Source of the DNA: Bernardetia sp. ABR2-2B
Lineage (GTDB): Bacteria; Bacteroidota; Bacteroidia; Cytophagales; Bernardetiaceae
NCBI RefSeq assembly: GCF_037126435.1
Contig: NZ_CP147020.1
Span: 5,035,001 to 5,099,000 of the forward strand
Length of the DNA: 64,000 nt
Reading direction: 5' to 3'
Position numbers and translations under genes: made by a program. Below are positions 34,535-41,573 of this stretch, piece by piece (positions within the stretch are counted from its first letter, which is position 1; every line of letters starts with the position of its first letter). Below the pieces are notes generated by a model. It was not told the DNA's origin, searched no databases, and was given only the letters and a program-made list of their open reading frames with translations.

Positions 34535-35095
34535 ATGTCTCAACGCTTAGAAACAGGTCAGTTAGCCCCTTTATTTTCTCTGACTGATATTTATGATAGA
34601 GAAATTGATTTATCAGCTTATAAAAATAAAGGCAAAAAAATATTAATTTCTTTTTTTAGAAATGTAGCTTGTCCATTTTGTAATTTTAGAATCCATCAAC
34701 TTACAGCCAAAAATGACCAATGGAAAGATGATTTGGAAATGATTTTCTTTTTAGAGGCAAAAAAAGAAGTTGTCTTGCGTAGTTCTTTTCATCAAGGCGT
34801 TTCTCCCATTCCAATTATTGCAGATTTTGGTAGAGCAACGTATCGAAAATATGGTACAGAAGTTTCTGCTGAAAAGTTTAATGCTACTATTAATTCGAAA
34901 GAACAAATGGCTGTTCATTCCAAATTAGTAGAAAAAGGATATGAGATAAACTCTGGAGAGACCATGATTCATTCAATTCCAGCTGATTTTCTATTAGATG
35001 AGAATCTAAATATTATAAAGGCATATTATGGAAAGGATATTCCAGACCATTTACCATTTAATGAAATAGAAGAAGTTGTGTTTGGAAAGAAATAA
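34535..35095 (+). CDS. AhpC/TSA-type thioredoxin-fold protein, copy 2
   Basis: A 186-residue paralogue of the preceding protein, about 70 % identical by eye, with the same CPFC motif (RNVACPFC) and the same SSFHQG(I/V)SPIPII core. A Cys present in copy 1 (AVCTELVEKG) is a His here (AVHSKLVEKG), so the two copies differ in a non-CPFC cysteine. Bases 34512-34581 match 33929-33998 at 69 of 70 positions, including the 23 nt before the ATG, so both copies carry the same translation-initiation context. This points to recent duplication or gene conversion of the 5' end. A bidirectional terminator follows. Confidence 0.85.
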   Translation: MSQRLETGQLAPLFSLTDIYDREIDLSAYKNKGKKILISFFRNVACPFCNFRIHQLTAKNDQWKDDLEMIFFLEAKKEVVLRSSFHQGVSPIPIIADFGRATYRKYGTEVSAEKFNATINSKEQMAVHSKLVEKGYEINSGETMIHSIPADFLLDENLNIIKAYYGKDIPDHLPFNEIEEVVFGKK

Positions 35096-35100
35096 CTTTT

Positions 35101-35145
35101 AAAAATCCAAAAGCTAAATCAAATATTTAACTTTTGGATTTTTTT
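35101..35145. terminator. Bidirectional terminator between convergent genes
   Basis: A 13-bp perfect stem AAAAATCCAAAAG / CTTTTGGATTTTT (35101-35113 and 35131-35143) with a T run; it overlaps the last codons of the minus-strand atpZ-like gene. Confidence 0.88.
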
Positions 35146-35675
35146 GCTTCCTCCTCCTCTGCTTTTCTGTCAGCATTAAGCTGCATGATGAGATGTGTAA
35201 AAGTAGCCCCCAGACCAAGTAAAATAAGAATAATTGTGAAAAGTGGAAAGCTAAATTCTAATTTTTTATCTAACCAGTTTCCTCCAAATCCTCCCAAAAG
35301 TACAGAGCCTATCATCTCCATTCCAATACTAGAATATTTAATGTATTTATTAGAGCCTTTTTTCAGAGCTTCTTCTCTTTTCTTAGAAGCAACATTTATT
35401 TTGTCGATATAAGAATTTTTAAAAGTAGGAGTTAGCTCTACTTTGGTCAAGGGAAGGTCAGTATTCTGTACAGTATCAAAATCTTTATTTTGTAACTGCT
35501 CATTATCAAAACGAAGTTCTTCAAATGAATCTTTTTCTACCAGTTGCTCTAGCTCTTCTTTGACATTTTGCTCAAAGTTAGATTCTATTTTATTGAGTTT
35601 TTCCTCAAGCTCTTTATAGAGTTTATCCTCCAAATTATCTTGATGTTGCGAGTTCTCGTTCTTTTGGTTTGCCAT
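35127..35675 (-). CDS. AtpZ/AtpI-family membrane protein
   Basis: A 182-residue protein with a long acidic, Gln/Glu-rich N-terminal part (about 1-95, probably coiled coil) and two membrane helices in the C-terminal AtpZ/AtpI domain (KYSSIGMEMIGSVLLGGFGGNWLDKKL at about 108-134, FPLFTIILILLGLGATFTHLIMQL at about 139-162). AtpZ/AtpI proteins assist assembly of, or ion supply to, the F0 rotor of ATP synthase. Here the start lies inside the end of the bactofilin gene (41-nt overlap), so translation is coupled. No F0F1 genes follow, and the long N-terminal extension is unusual for the family. Confidence 0.82.
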   Translation of the reverse strand: MANQKNENSQHQDNLEDKLYKELEEKLNKIESNFEQNVKEELEQLVEKDSFEELRFDNEQLQNKDFDTVQNTDLPLTKVELTPTFKNSYIDKINVASKKREEALKKGSNKYIKYSSIGMEMIGSVLLGGFGGNWLDKKLEFSFPLFTIILILLGLGATFTHLIMQLNADRKAEEEEAKKSKS

Positions 35676-36099
35676 TTAATACGGATTTAGGAGTACCATT
35701 CAAAGCAGAGTTAGATAAAGAAGTTGTTGCTTTCGGTGCTTCTCCTACTTTACACTGTCCGTTTATTTTAGCACCTGGTTCGGTTATCATACGTAAAGCA
35801 GAAACATCACCATTAATTACAGCATTTGCTTTCAAGATAAGTAGTTCAGCTATAAAAATATTTCCAGTAACTTCTCCTTCTATTTCTGCATTGCTAGAGG
35901 CAAGATTTCCCTTTAAGTTAGAGCCACTACCCAAGGCAACTTTAGATTTTGAAGTAATATTTCCATTTATTTCTCCATCAATTCTAATATTTCCTTGTGT
36001 GATTAAATCACCTATAATTTTAGTGCCTTTACCTATAATATTATTTGCTTCTACTTCTGATGAGCTTACTGTTTGTTTTTTTGATTGGAACATAGCCAT
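35635..36099 (-). CDS. Bactofilin (polymer-forming cytoskeletal protein)
   Basis: A 154-residue bactofilin. The core (about 20-125) is a right-handed beta-helix of short repeats of the type I.G.....G.I..DG...G.I (IIGKGTKIIGDLITQGNIRIDGEINGNITSKSKVALG and onwards). Bactofilins polymerise without nucleotide into filaments that position envelope or shape-determining proteins. The N-terminus (MAMFQSKKQTV) is the short membrane-targeting type and the C-terminus is a disordered Ser/Asn/Lys tail. The last 41 nt overlap the start of the AtpZ/AtpI gene, a linkage seen repeatedly in Bacteroidota. Confidence 0.92.
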   Translation of the reverse strand: MAMFQSKKQTVSSSEVEANNIIGKGTKIIGDLITQGNIRIDGEINGNITSKSKVALGSGSNLKGNLASSNAEIEGEVTGNIFIAELLILKANAVINGDVSALRMITEPGAKINGQCKVGEAPKATTSLSNSALNGTPKSVLNGKPKERELATSR

Positions 36100-36526
36100 A
36101 GTTATTTTTTTGTTATCTCAATAAACTTTTTTATTAAAAATAGATTCTACTATTTCGTAATAATCGGTTTTATATAAATTTTATAATCTCATTTTGATAG
36201 GATAGTGTCATTATTATTACAAATGTAATTAAACCTAATTATTTTTCTGCAATAAGGATAGTAAATTCTGCTTATAATGTATGATAGAAAGAAGTTTTGC
36301 TAATAGCATAGCCTATTTTTTATCTAAAGTAGAATTATTAAAAAGCAATTTCAAACTTTTCTTTTAAAAATACAAATAATTTTTCTATAGAAAAGAATAT
36401 ATTTGAAATTTTGCTTTGGAGAGACCAAAAACTAAAAAAGCCTTTTGCAGAAAACGCAAAAGACTTTATAAAATTGTATTATTGAAATATTTAATATGCT
36501 ATTTGAAATGTTTTCTTTCCGACTTT
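36100..36526. other. AT-rich intergenic region with one terminator
   Basis: A 427-bp spacer holding the promoter zone of the bactofilin gene and the terminator of the barrel-protein gene at 36437-36467. No REP copy, ORF or clear TAnnTTTG promoter was recognised. Confidence 0.5.
36437..36467 (-). terminator. Terminator of the barrel-protein gene
   Basis: On the minus strand AAAGTCTTTTGC / GCAAAAGGCTTT with loop GTTTTCT, one mismatch, followed by T residues. Confidence 0.75.
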
Positions 36527-37348
36527 TTAGTTAATAATTCTTGGTTTTAGTTTTGTTCCTATCCTCAAACCAACTGAAACATCCATAGAAACCAGTTTGT
36601 ACTGCTTCTCTAAGTCTAAAAAACCAATATCAAAGTTATTCCAACTACCAAAAGGTTCTGGACGTTTATCGATGGGTTTGTTTGAAATAAATCTCACTCC
36701 TGCGCCAAAATAAAAATTGCTCGTCCATGTTTTGGCAAATTTTCCTTTCCAACCCCTCACGTATTGTACTCCTACTGAACGCCTTCTGGTTCTATAATCT
36801 GAATCGTAACTAGCTCCTCCGACCGTCCAGCTCTGTGAAGCTTGGTCAAAAAAGTATTCATCATAAACTACTTGTTGTTCTTTATAATTCATATTTCGAA
36901 ACATAAACTTTATGCCATGGTAAGATGCTTTTTGAGGATTGTTTTTATCATAAAAACGTATTTCAGGTTTCAAGACATAACTCACATAGTTAGAATGTGG
37001 TAAGGCAATTTCGTTACCAAGGCTTCTTTCTTTTCTCAAGTTTAAGATATACCCCACATCTGTATAAACAGATATTTTATCTTTGAGGAAATATTCTGTC
37101 CCAAAATAAATTGTAGCGAAAGGCTCTAAAAGTGCAATAGGAGAGAGATAGAAATCCATATCTCCTTTTTTATAATCTGGATAAATAAATTCTTTTTTGA
37201 TTTTCCTTTTAACAATCATTGTATCGTATTCATAATTATCTTCCACATCATCAACTTGAGCTAATACAGAAGTTTTAACAAATAAGAAAGAAATTACTAA
37301 AACACAGAATAAAAAATAAGGATTTTTTTTGTAAATAATGAGTTCCAT
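36527..37348 (-). CDS. Probable outer-membrane beta-barrel protein
   Basis: Start taken at the ATG at 37348 (273 residues); three further upstream codons are open. The signal peptide is long (MELIIYKKNPYFLFCVLVISFLFVKTSVLAQ, cleavage after AQ near 31). The mature part consists of alternating amphipathic strands rich in Tyr, Phe and Gly (ATIYFGTEYFLKDKISVYTDVGYIL, SNFYFGAGVRFIS, SMDVSVGLRIG), which is the pattern of small barrels such as the DUF3575 group. The C-terminus ends TKLKPRIIN, not in a barrel-type aromatic residue. The function is not known; a porin-like or adhesion role is possible. Confidence 0.65.
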   Translation of the reverse strand: MELIIYKKNPYFLFCVLVISFLFVKTSVLAQVDDVEDNYEYDTMIVKRKIKKEFIYPDYKKGDMDFYLSPIALLEPFATIYFGTEYFLKDKISVYTDVGYILNLRKERSLGNEIALPHSNYVSYVLKPEIRFYDKNNPQKASYHGIKFMFRNMNYKEQQVVYDEYFFDQASQSWTVGGASYDSDYRTRRRSVGVQYVRGWKGKFAKTWTSNFYFGAGVRFISNKPIDKRPEPFGSWNNFDIGFLDLEKQYKLVSMDVSVGLRIGTKLKPRIIN

Positions 37349-37447
37349 AATATACATTTGCGCTAAAATTTTAAAGTTATAACTAATTCATTATCTCTAC
37401 GAAGGTATATTATATTTTGTCGCATTTTTATAAAAAAAAACAAAAAA

Positions 37448-37876
37448 TCAGTTAGTGTTTTTTATCCAATCTATAGCGTCTTCTTCGCTTTCAAAATATT
37501 CTAATTTTACTTGTATGTTTGCTTTTTCAATCACACCTACAATTACATTTACCATATTGTTTTGAAATTTTGTTTGAGGCTTTACCATTGCAACTACTGC
37601 ATTTTTATTTGTTGCAGTATAAAATTTAGGTGCAAAATAAGAAGCAAACCAACTACGAGCAGAAAACGGAACAGAAAGGGGAGCTGAATCATTATCTACT
37701 ACTGAAAGAATAAGTTTTGTATAAGAGTTTGTTTCATATTCTTCTAATATGGAAGAATAGGCTGCTTTATACTCTTGTTCACTTACCTTTTTTTGTAAGC
37801 GAATGAGATAATAATTAGATTCATTATCAATATAAGAATTGGCGCAATCATTAGCACTTTGATAGAGTAAATCCAT
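37448..37876 (-). CDS. Hypothetical protein, possible SpoIIAA-like fold
   Basis: A 142-residue cytosolic protein that begins with a strand YYLIRLQKKVSEQEYKAAYSSILEEYETNSYTKLILSVVDN. The strand-helix-strand order, the later FAPKFYTATNKNAVVAMVKP strand and the C-terminal YFESEEDAIDWIKN helix all resemble the SpoIIAA-like/STAS-like family. In that family the YFESEEDAIDWI segment is a common C-terminal helix. No catalytic motif is visible. Neighbours give no clear pathway. This is a pattern-based guess; alternatively it is a lineage-specific orphan. Confidence 0.55.
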   Translation of the reverse strand: MDLLYQSANDCANSYIDNESNYYLIRLQKKVSEQEYKAAYSSILEEYETNSYTKLILSVVDNDSAPLSVPFSARSWFASYFAPKFYTATNKNAVVAMVKPQTKFQNNMVNVIVGVIEKANIQVKLEYFESEEDAIDWIKNTN

Positions 37877-38032
37877 AGTTATAGAATAGTTGAGAAGTTA
37901 TATTAAGAGAGAAAGTTAGATATTTTGTCGTTAGGGATAGAAAATATACGAAAAAATAAATCAATTACAGAGATTCTATTAAAAAGCAAATTAAATTTTT
38001 AATCTTTTCTAAGATAGAAACCTTTTTTTTAG

Positions 38033-38040
38033 TAGTTTTG
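38033..38040 (+). promoter_or_regulatory. Candidate -7 box for the MBOAT gene
   Basis: TAGTTTTG matches TAnnTTTG; no TTTG is present at 17-23 nt upstream (TTTTC only). It would give a leader of about 50 nt. Confidence 0.35.
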
Positions 38041-38096
38041 AAATTGCTTTACAAAGTTCGAATTTTTAGCTCACTTTTTTGCCTTTTAATCTCTTT

Positions 38097-39629
38097 ATGG
38101 AAAGTATTTTTTTATACAAAGAAAACGACCCACTAATTTTTACGAAAGTATTATTTTGGTTTTTCTTTGCGTCCGTACTCTTCATTTATCAGTTTGCAAA
38201 AGATAAACAGATTGCCAGAACATCATTTTTGGCTCTTTTTAGTCTGTATTTTTATTACCTTTCAAGTGGTTGGTTTTTTCTTCTACTTATTTTTTCAACA
38301 ATAGTAGATTATTTTATAGGAGAGGGAATTTTTAAAAGTGAAGATGAAAAACACCGAAAACTACTTGTTACGCTTAGTGTAGTTATTAATTTATCTGTTT
38401 TAGCCTACTTTAAATATACTTTTTTCTTCGTAGAATCACTCAATACAACCTCTGAATGGCTTTTGGGTACGTCATGGGATATTGCCAAAACAGATTATTT
38501 GGGTTATTTTCTCAACCTTTTAGTAGGAAAGCCTTATTTTGACACAACTTCTATTTTTCTTCCTGTTGGTATTTCATTTTATACGTTTCAGACGATTAGT
38601 TATTCTATTGATATTTATAGAAGGCAGCTAGAACCTGTCAAGAACATAGTAGATTTTGGTTTTTATGTGAGCTTTTTTCCTCAACTTGTTGCAGGACCTA
38701 TTGTGAGAGCATCCGAATTTGTTCCTCAAATCTATCAAAAATATAAACTTTCAAGTACAGAATATAATGAAGCTATTTTTCTGATTATCAATGGACTGGT
38801 AAAAAAGATGTTGATTTCAGATTATATTTCTGCTAATTACGTCGATAGAGTTTTTGCCGAACCATTTCAATACACAGGTTTTGAGAATTTAATGGCTGTT
38901 TATGGTTATGCCATTCAGATTTATTGTGATTTTTCTGGTTATACAGATATTGCGATTGGTGTAGCTCTGCTTTTAGGCTTCCGTTTGCCTATTAATTTCA
39001 ACTCTCCTTATAAGTCGGTTAGTATTACTGATTTTTGGCGCAGATGGCATATTTCACTTTCCTCTTGGCTTAGAGATTACCTTTATATTCCACTTGGAGG
39101 AAACAGAAAAGGAAAAGTAAGAACATACGTAAATCTGTTTCTGACAATGCTTTTGGGTGGGCTTTGGCACGGAAATGCTTGGCGTTTTGTAATTTGGGGT
39201 GCGCTTCATGGAGTAGCTTTAGCTGTTCATAAACTTTGGCTTACTTTTGTAGATATTCCAGAATCTTGGCAAAAATCAAAGATTTATAATTTGATAATGC
39301 TAATCATTACCTTTCATTTTGTCTGTTTTTGTTGGATGTATTTTCGTGCTGCCGATGTGGCAACTGTACACTTAATGTTGGAGCAGGTTTTCTACAAGTT
39401 TGAATTTGCAGGAATTTTTGAAAGGATTGCAGCATATAAGACCATTTATGCCGTAATGCTTTTAGGTTTTGTAGTCCATTGGTTGCCAGAAGATATAAAA
39501 ACAGCTACACGAACTACCTTTGCAGACCTTCCAGATGTCATAAAAGCAATTATTATTGTAGCTATTATTTTGCTTCTCTTTCAGTTTCAAACAGCAGGGA
39601 TTCAGCCGTTTATTTATTTTCAGTTTTAG
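38097..39629 (+). CDS. MBOAT-family membrane O-acyltransferase (AlgI/DltB type)
   Basis: A multi-pass membrane acyltransferase of 510 residues, which adds acyl groups (typically acetyl) to an envelope polymer. I use the ATG at 38097; six extra codons from a TTG are open upstream. Family landmarks are the VGISFYTFQTISYSIDIYRR segment (about 165-184), the FFPQLVAGPIVRA segment (about 200-212), IQIYCDFSGYTDIAIG (about 275-290), ITDFWRRWHISLSSWLRDYLYIPLGG (about 312-337) and the catalytic-His motif GGLWHGNAWRFVIWG (about 353-367). At least ten hydrophobic spans are present. No SGNH/AlgX partner lies beside it; the lipoprotein 10 nt downstream is presumably co-transcribed. Confidence 0.93.
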   Translation: MESIFLYKENDPLIFTKVLFWFFFASVLFIYQFAKDKQIARTSFLALFSLYFYYLSSGWFFLLLIFSTIVDYFIGEGIFKSEDEKHRKLLVTLSVVINLSVLAYFKYTFFFVESLNTTSEWLLGTSWDIAKTDYLGYFLNLLVGKPYFDTTSIFLPVGISFYTFQTISYSIDIYRRQLEPVKNIVDFGFYVSFFPQLVAGPIVRASEFVPQIYQKYKLSSTEYNEAIFLIINGLVKKMLISDYISANYVDRVFAEPFQYTGFENLMAVYGYAIQIYCDFSGYTDIAIGVALLLGFRLPINFNSPYKSVSITDFWRRWHISLSSWLRDYLYIPLGGNRKGKVRTYVNLFLTMLLGGLWHGNAWRFVIWGALHGVALAVHKLWLTFVDIPESWQKSKIYNLIMLIITFHFVCFCWMYFRAADVATVHLMLEQVFYKFEFAGIFERIAAYKTIYAVMLLGFVVHWLPEDIKTATRTTFADLPDVIKAIIIVAIILLLFQFQTAGIQPFIYFQF

Positions 39630-39639
39630 TTTTTTACAA

Positions 39640-40050
39640 ATGAGAATATTCATTGGTCTATTTTTTTTAATACTAACTTTTTCTTGTGTTTCTAAGTATA
39701 GAAGAAGTAATATCCAATATCTAACTCCTGTTAAGAATATAAAAGCCAATAATGAAAAACTTTATCAATGGGAAGAGTATGGTACATACTTTAAGTTTAT
39801 TTTACAGGTTGATTCTAATTTTAGATTTGTAAAAGGCTCTTACTATGATTGTACAAGCCAATTTCGGTGTGAATCAAATGGTACATACCAAATAAAAAAA
39901 GATTCAATTCTGTTGAGTTTTGGAAAAGCAAAAGGAAGAAAAGAAAATGGTTTCGTTGATTTTTTCTCTGATACAACAATGACACTACCTTTTTTAGAAT
40001 GTGAAATAAAACTTTTAGGGCTAGAATTGAAAAACGAAGCCTGTGATTGA
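39640..40050 (+). CDS. Small lipoprotein co-transcribed with the MBOAT gene
   Basis: A 136-residue lipoprotein: signal MRIFIGLFFLILTFSC with the lipidated Cys at 16. The mature part has strands typical of a small beta-sandwich or lipocalin-like fold (FILQVDSNFRFVKGSYYDCTSQFRCESNGTYQIKKDSILLSF), with Cys residues that could pair (CTSQFRC). It starts 10 nt after the MBOAT stop codon, so the two are likely one transcript, but no functional link is proven. No family recognised. Confidence 0.7.
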   Translation: MRIFIGLFFLILTFSCVSKYRRSNIQYLTPVKNIKANNEKLYQWEEYGTYFKFILQVDSNFRFVKGSYYDCTSQFRCESNGTYQIKKDSILLSFGKAKGRKENGFVDFFSDTTMTLPFLECEIKLLGLELKNEACD

Positions 40051-40162
40051 ATTCAATAAAATTATGTATTCAATCCTGCCTTTTATCATATAAATCACTC
40101 GCTAATCAAACAAGCGTATTTTCTACCTCACTCTACTCATTTTTTGGATTTATAGTTGCATT

Positions 40163-41368
40163 TTGCTTCTCGTTCTTTACGGTTGGCATAAAAAGGGTGT
40201 TTTTGATATTGTCGTTGGTAAGGACACCAACAAGGGCAAGAGAGAGCAGAATAAAATTCGTTTTTCAGTCTTAATTCCTGTCCGAAATGAAGCTCAAAAT
40301 ATTGAAAACCTATTAAATGATTTGGCTTTACAAGATTTGGATAAAGATAACTTTGAAGTTTTAGTTTTAGATGATAATTCTGATGATGATACAGCACAAA
40401 TTGTAAGCAAATTAATCCCAAAAATGCCGTATTCTTTACAACTTATTTCTGTTCCTAAAGCTAATTCTGCACACAAAAAACGAGCAATTACCTTAGGAGT
40501 ATCAAAAGCAAAGTTTGAATATATTATTACAACAGATGGCGATTGTAGAGTGCTAAAAACGTGGCTTTCTACCTTTTCAAACTTTATCAATTATAAAAAA
40601 AGAAACAATCAAGAAGCTTTATTTATCGCTGGTGCTGTTCGTCTAAATCATAAAAGAGATTTTTTTGCAGCTTTACAGGCTTCCGAATTTGCTACATTAA
40701 TTGGTTGTGGAGGTGCTGCGCTTAATTTAGGTTTTCCATTTACTTGCAATGGTGCAAATATGGCATATTCCAAACAACTTTTTGAAGAATTAGGAGGTTA
40801 TGAAAACCAATTAAATCTGAAAGGCAAAGCAAAAGAATACAGTGAAAATGGAATCAGTAATAACGGTTATCAAATTTCGTCTGGAGATGATGAGTTTTTG
40901 CTACATAAATTTCATAAAATCTATCCTAAGAATATTTTTTTCTTAAAATCAGATAAAGCAATCGTCGAAACAGAAGCTACTCCAAACTGGAAACAGTTTT
41001 ATAATCAGCGCAAACGTTGGGCAAGTAAATGGAATCAACATAAAAAAATAAGTCATGCAGCAATTAGTGTTTTTGTTTTTTTAGTTCAAGTTTTTACTTT
41101 AATGTTATTTGTTTTTATTGCTTTTGATATAGTAAATGATGATTATTTCTTGATAAATTCAGAATTGAAAAAATATCTTTATCTTAGTTTTTTTATTAAA
41201 ATGAGCATAGAATTTTTATTTTTATATTCTGTTTTACGATTTTTAAGGCAATTAAAAGCTATTTTTACGTTACCTTTTTGGTGGATATTTTATAGTTTAT
41301 ACGCTATTTTCTTTGGAGTTGTAGCACAGAAAAAAGGTTATAGTTGGAAAGGTAGAAAAACTCAATAA
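40163..41368 (+). CDS. Family 2 glycosyltransferase with an in-frame REP segment
   Basis: Inverting-type GT2 enzyme that transfers sugars from nucleotide sugars at the inner membrane. The GT-A core (about 33-260) contains SVLIPVRNEAQNIENLL, VLDDNSDDDT and TTDGDCRV (the DxD-like metal site), then CGGAALNLGFPFTCNGANMAYS and QRKRWASKW (the QxxRW motif). Two C-terminal membrane spans follow (310-335, 365-385). The annotated start is a TTG, but the same frame continues upstream to 40106 without a canonical start and encodes a hydrophobic helix (IFYLTLLIFWIYSCILLLVLYGW) typical of this family. Codons 17-25 (40211-40237, VVGKDTNKG) are a copy of the REP-like palindrome. Confidence 0.8.
   Translation: MLLVLYGWHKKGVFDIVVGKDTNKGKREQNKIRFSVLIPVRNEAQNIENLLNDLALQDLDKDNFEVLVLDDNSDDDTAQIVSKLIPKMPYSLQLISVPKANSAHKKRAITLGVSKAKFEYIITTDGDCRVLKTWLSTFSNFINYKKRNNQEALFIAGAVRLNHKRDFFAALQASEFATLIGCGGAALNLGFPFTCNGANMAYSKQLFEELGGYENQLNLKGKAKEYSENGISNNGYQISSGDDEFLLHKFHKIYPKNIFFLKSDKAIVETEATPNWKQFYNQRKRWASKWNQHKKISHAAISVFVFLVQVFTLMLFVFIAFDIVNDDYFLINSELKKYLYLSFFIKMSIEFLFLYSVLRFLRQLKAIFTLPFWWIFYSLYAIFFGVVAQKKGYSWKGRKTQ
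40211..40237. repeat. REP-like palindrome copy inside the glycosyltransferase gene
   Basis: 27 nt, GTCGTTGGTAAGG followed by ACACCAACAAGGGC. It aligns without gaps to 17703-17729 with five differences and keeps the GTTGGT/ACCAAC pairing. Being 27 nt long and in phase, it does not disturb the reading frame. Confidence 0.8.
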
Positions 41369-41573
41369 ACAGAAAAAAGGTAAGTAACAATCGTTTATTT
41401 TCAATAAGAATAGTTTTTATGTATCTTTCTTAGTAAATTAGTCGCTTAAAGCAATTTCTGTTAATGGATAAAAAAAGATTAACAAATTATCCATTTTCAA
41501 TTAGCTTCGCAGAGCCTCGCTGCTTTGGCAGGTATCCATTTTCAATTAGCATTGCATTCGTTTATTTTTCTAA
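41369..41573. repeat. Spacer with an 18-nt direct repeat around a shared GC-rich block
   Basis: TATCCATTTTCAATTAGC occurs at 41488-41505 and again at 41533-41550. Between them lies the TTCGCAGAGCCTCGC-TGCTTTGGCAGG block, whose shorter version is found at 5646-5668. Confidence 0.75.

Noticed and set aside
35669-36124. 151-codon plus-strand ORF antisense to the bactofilin
   Set aside because: It is the mirror of the bactofilin beta-helix repeats; the minus-strand frame carries the real family signature.
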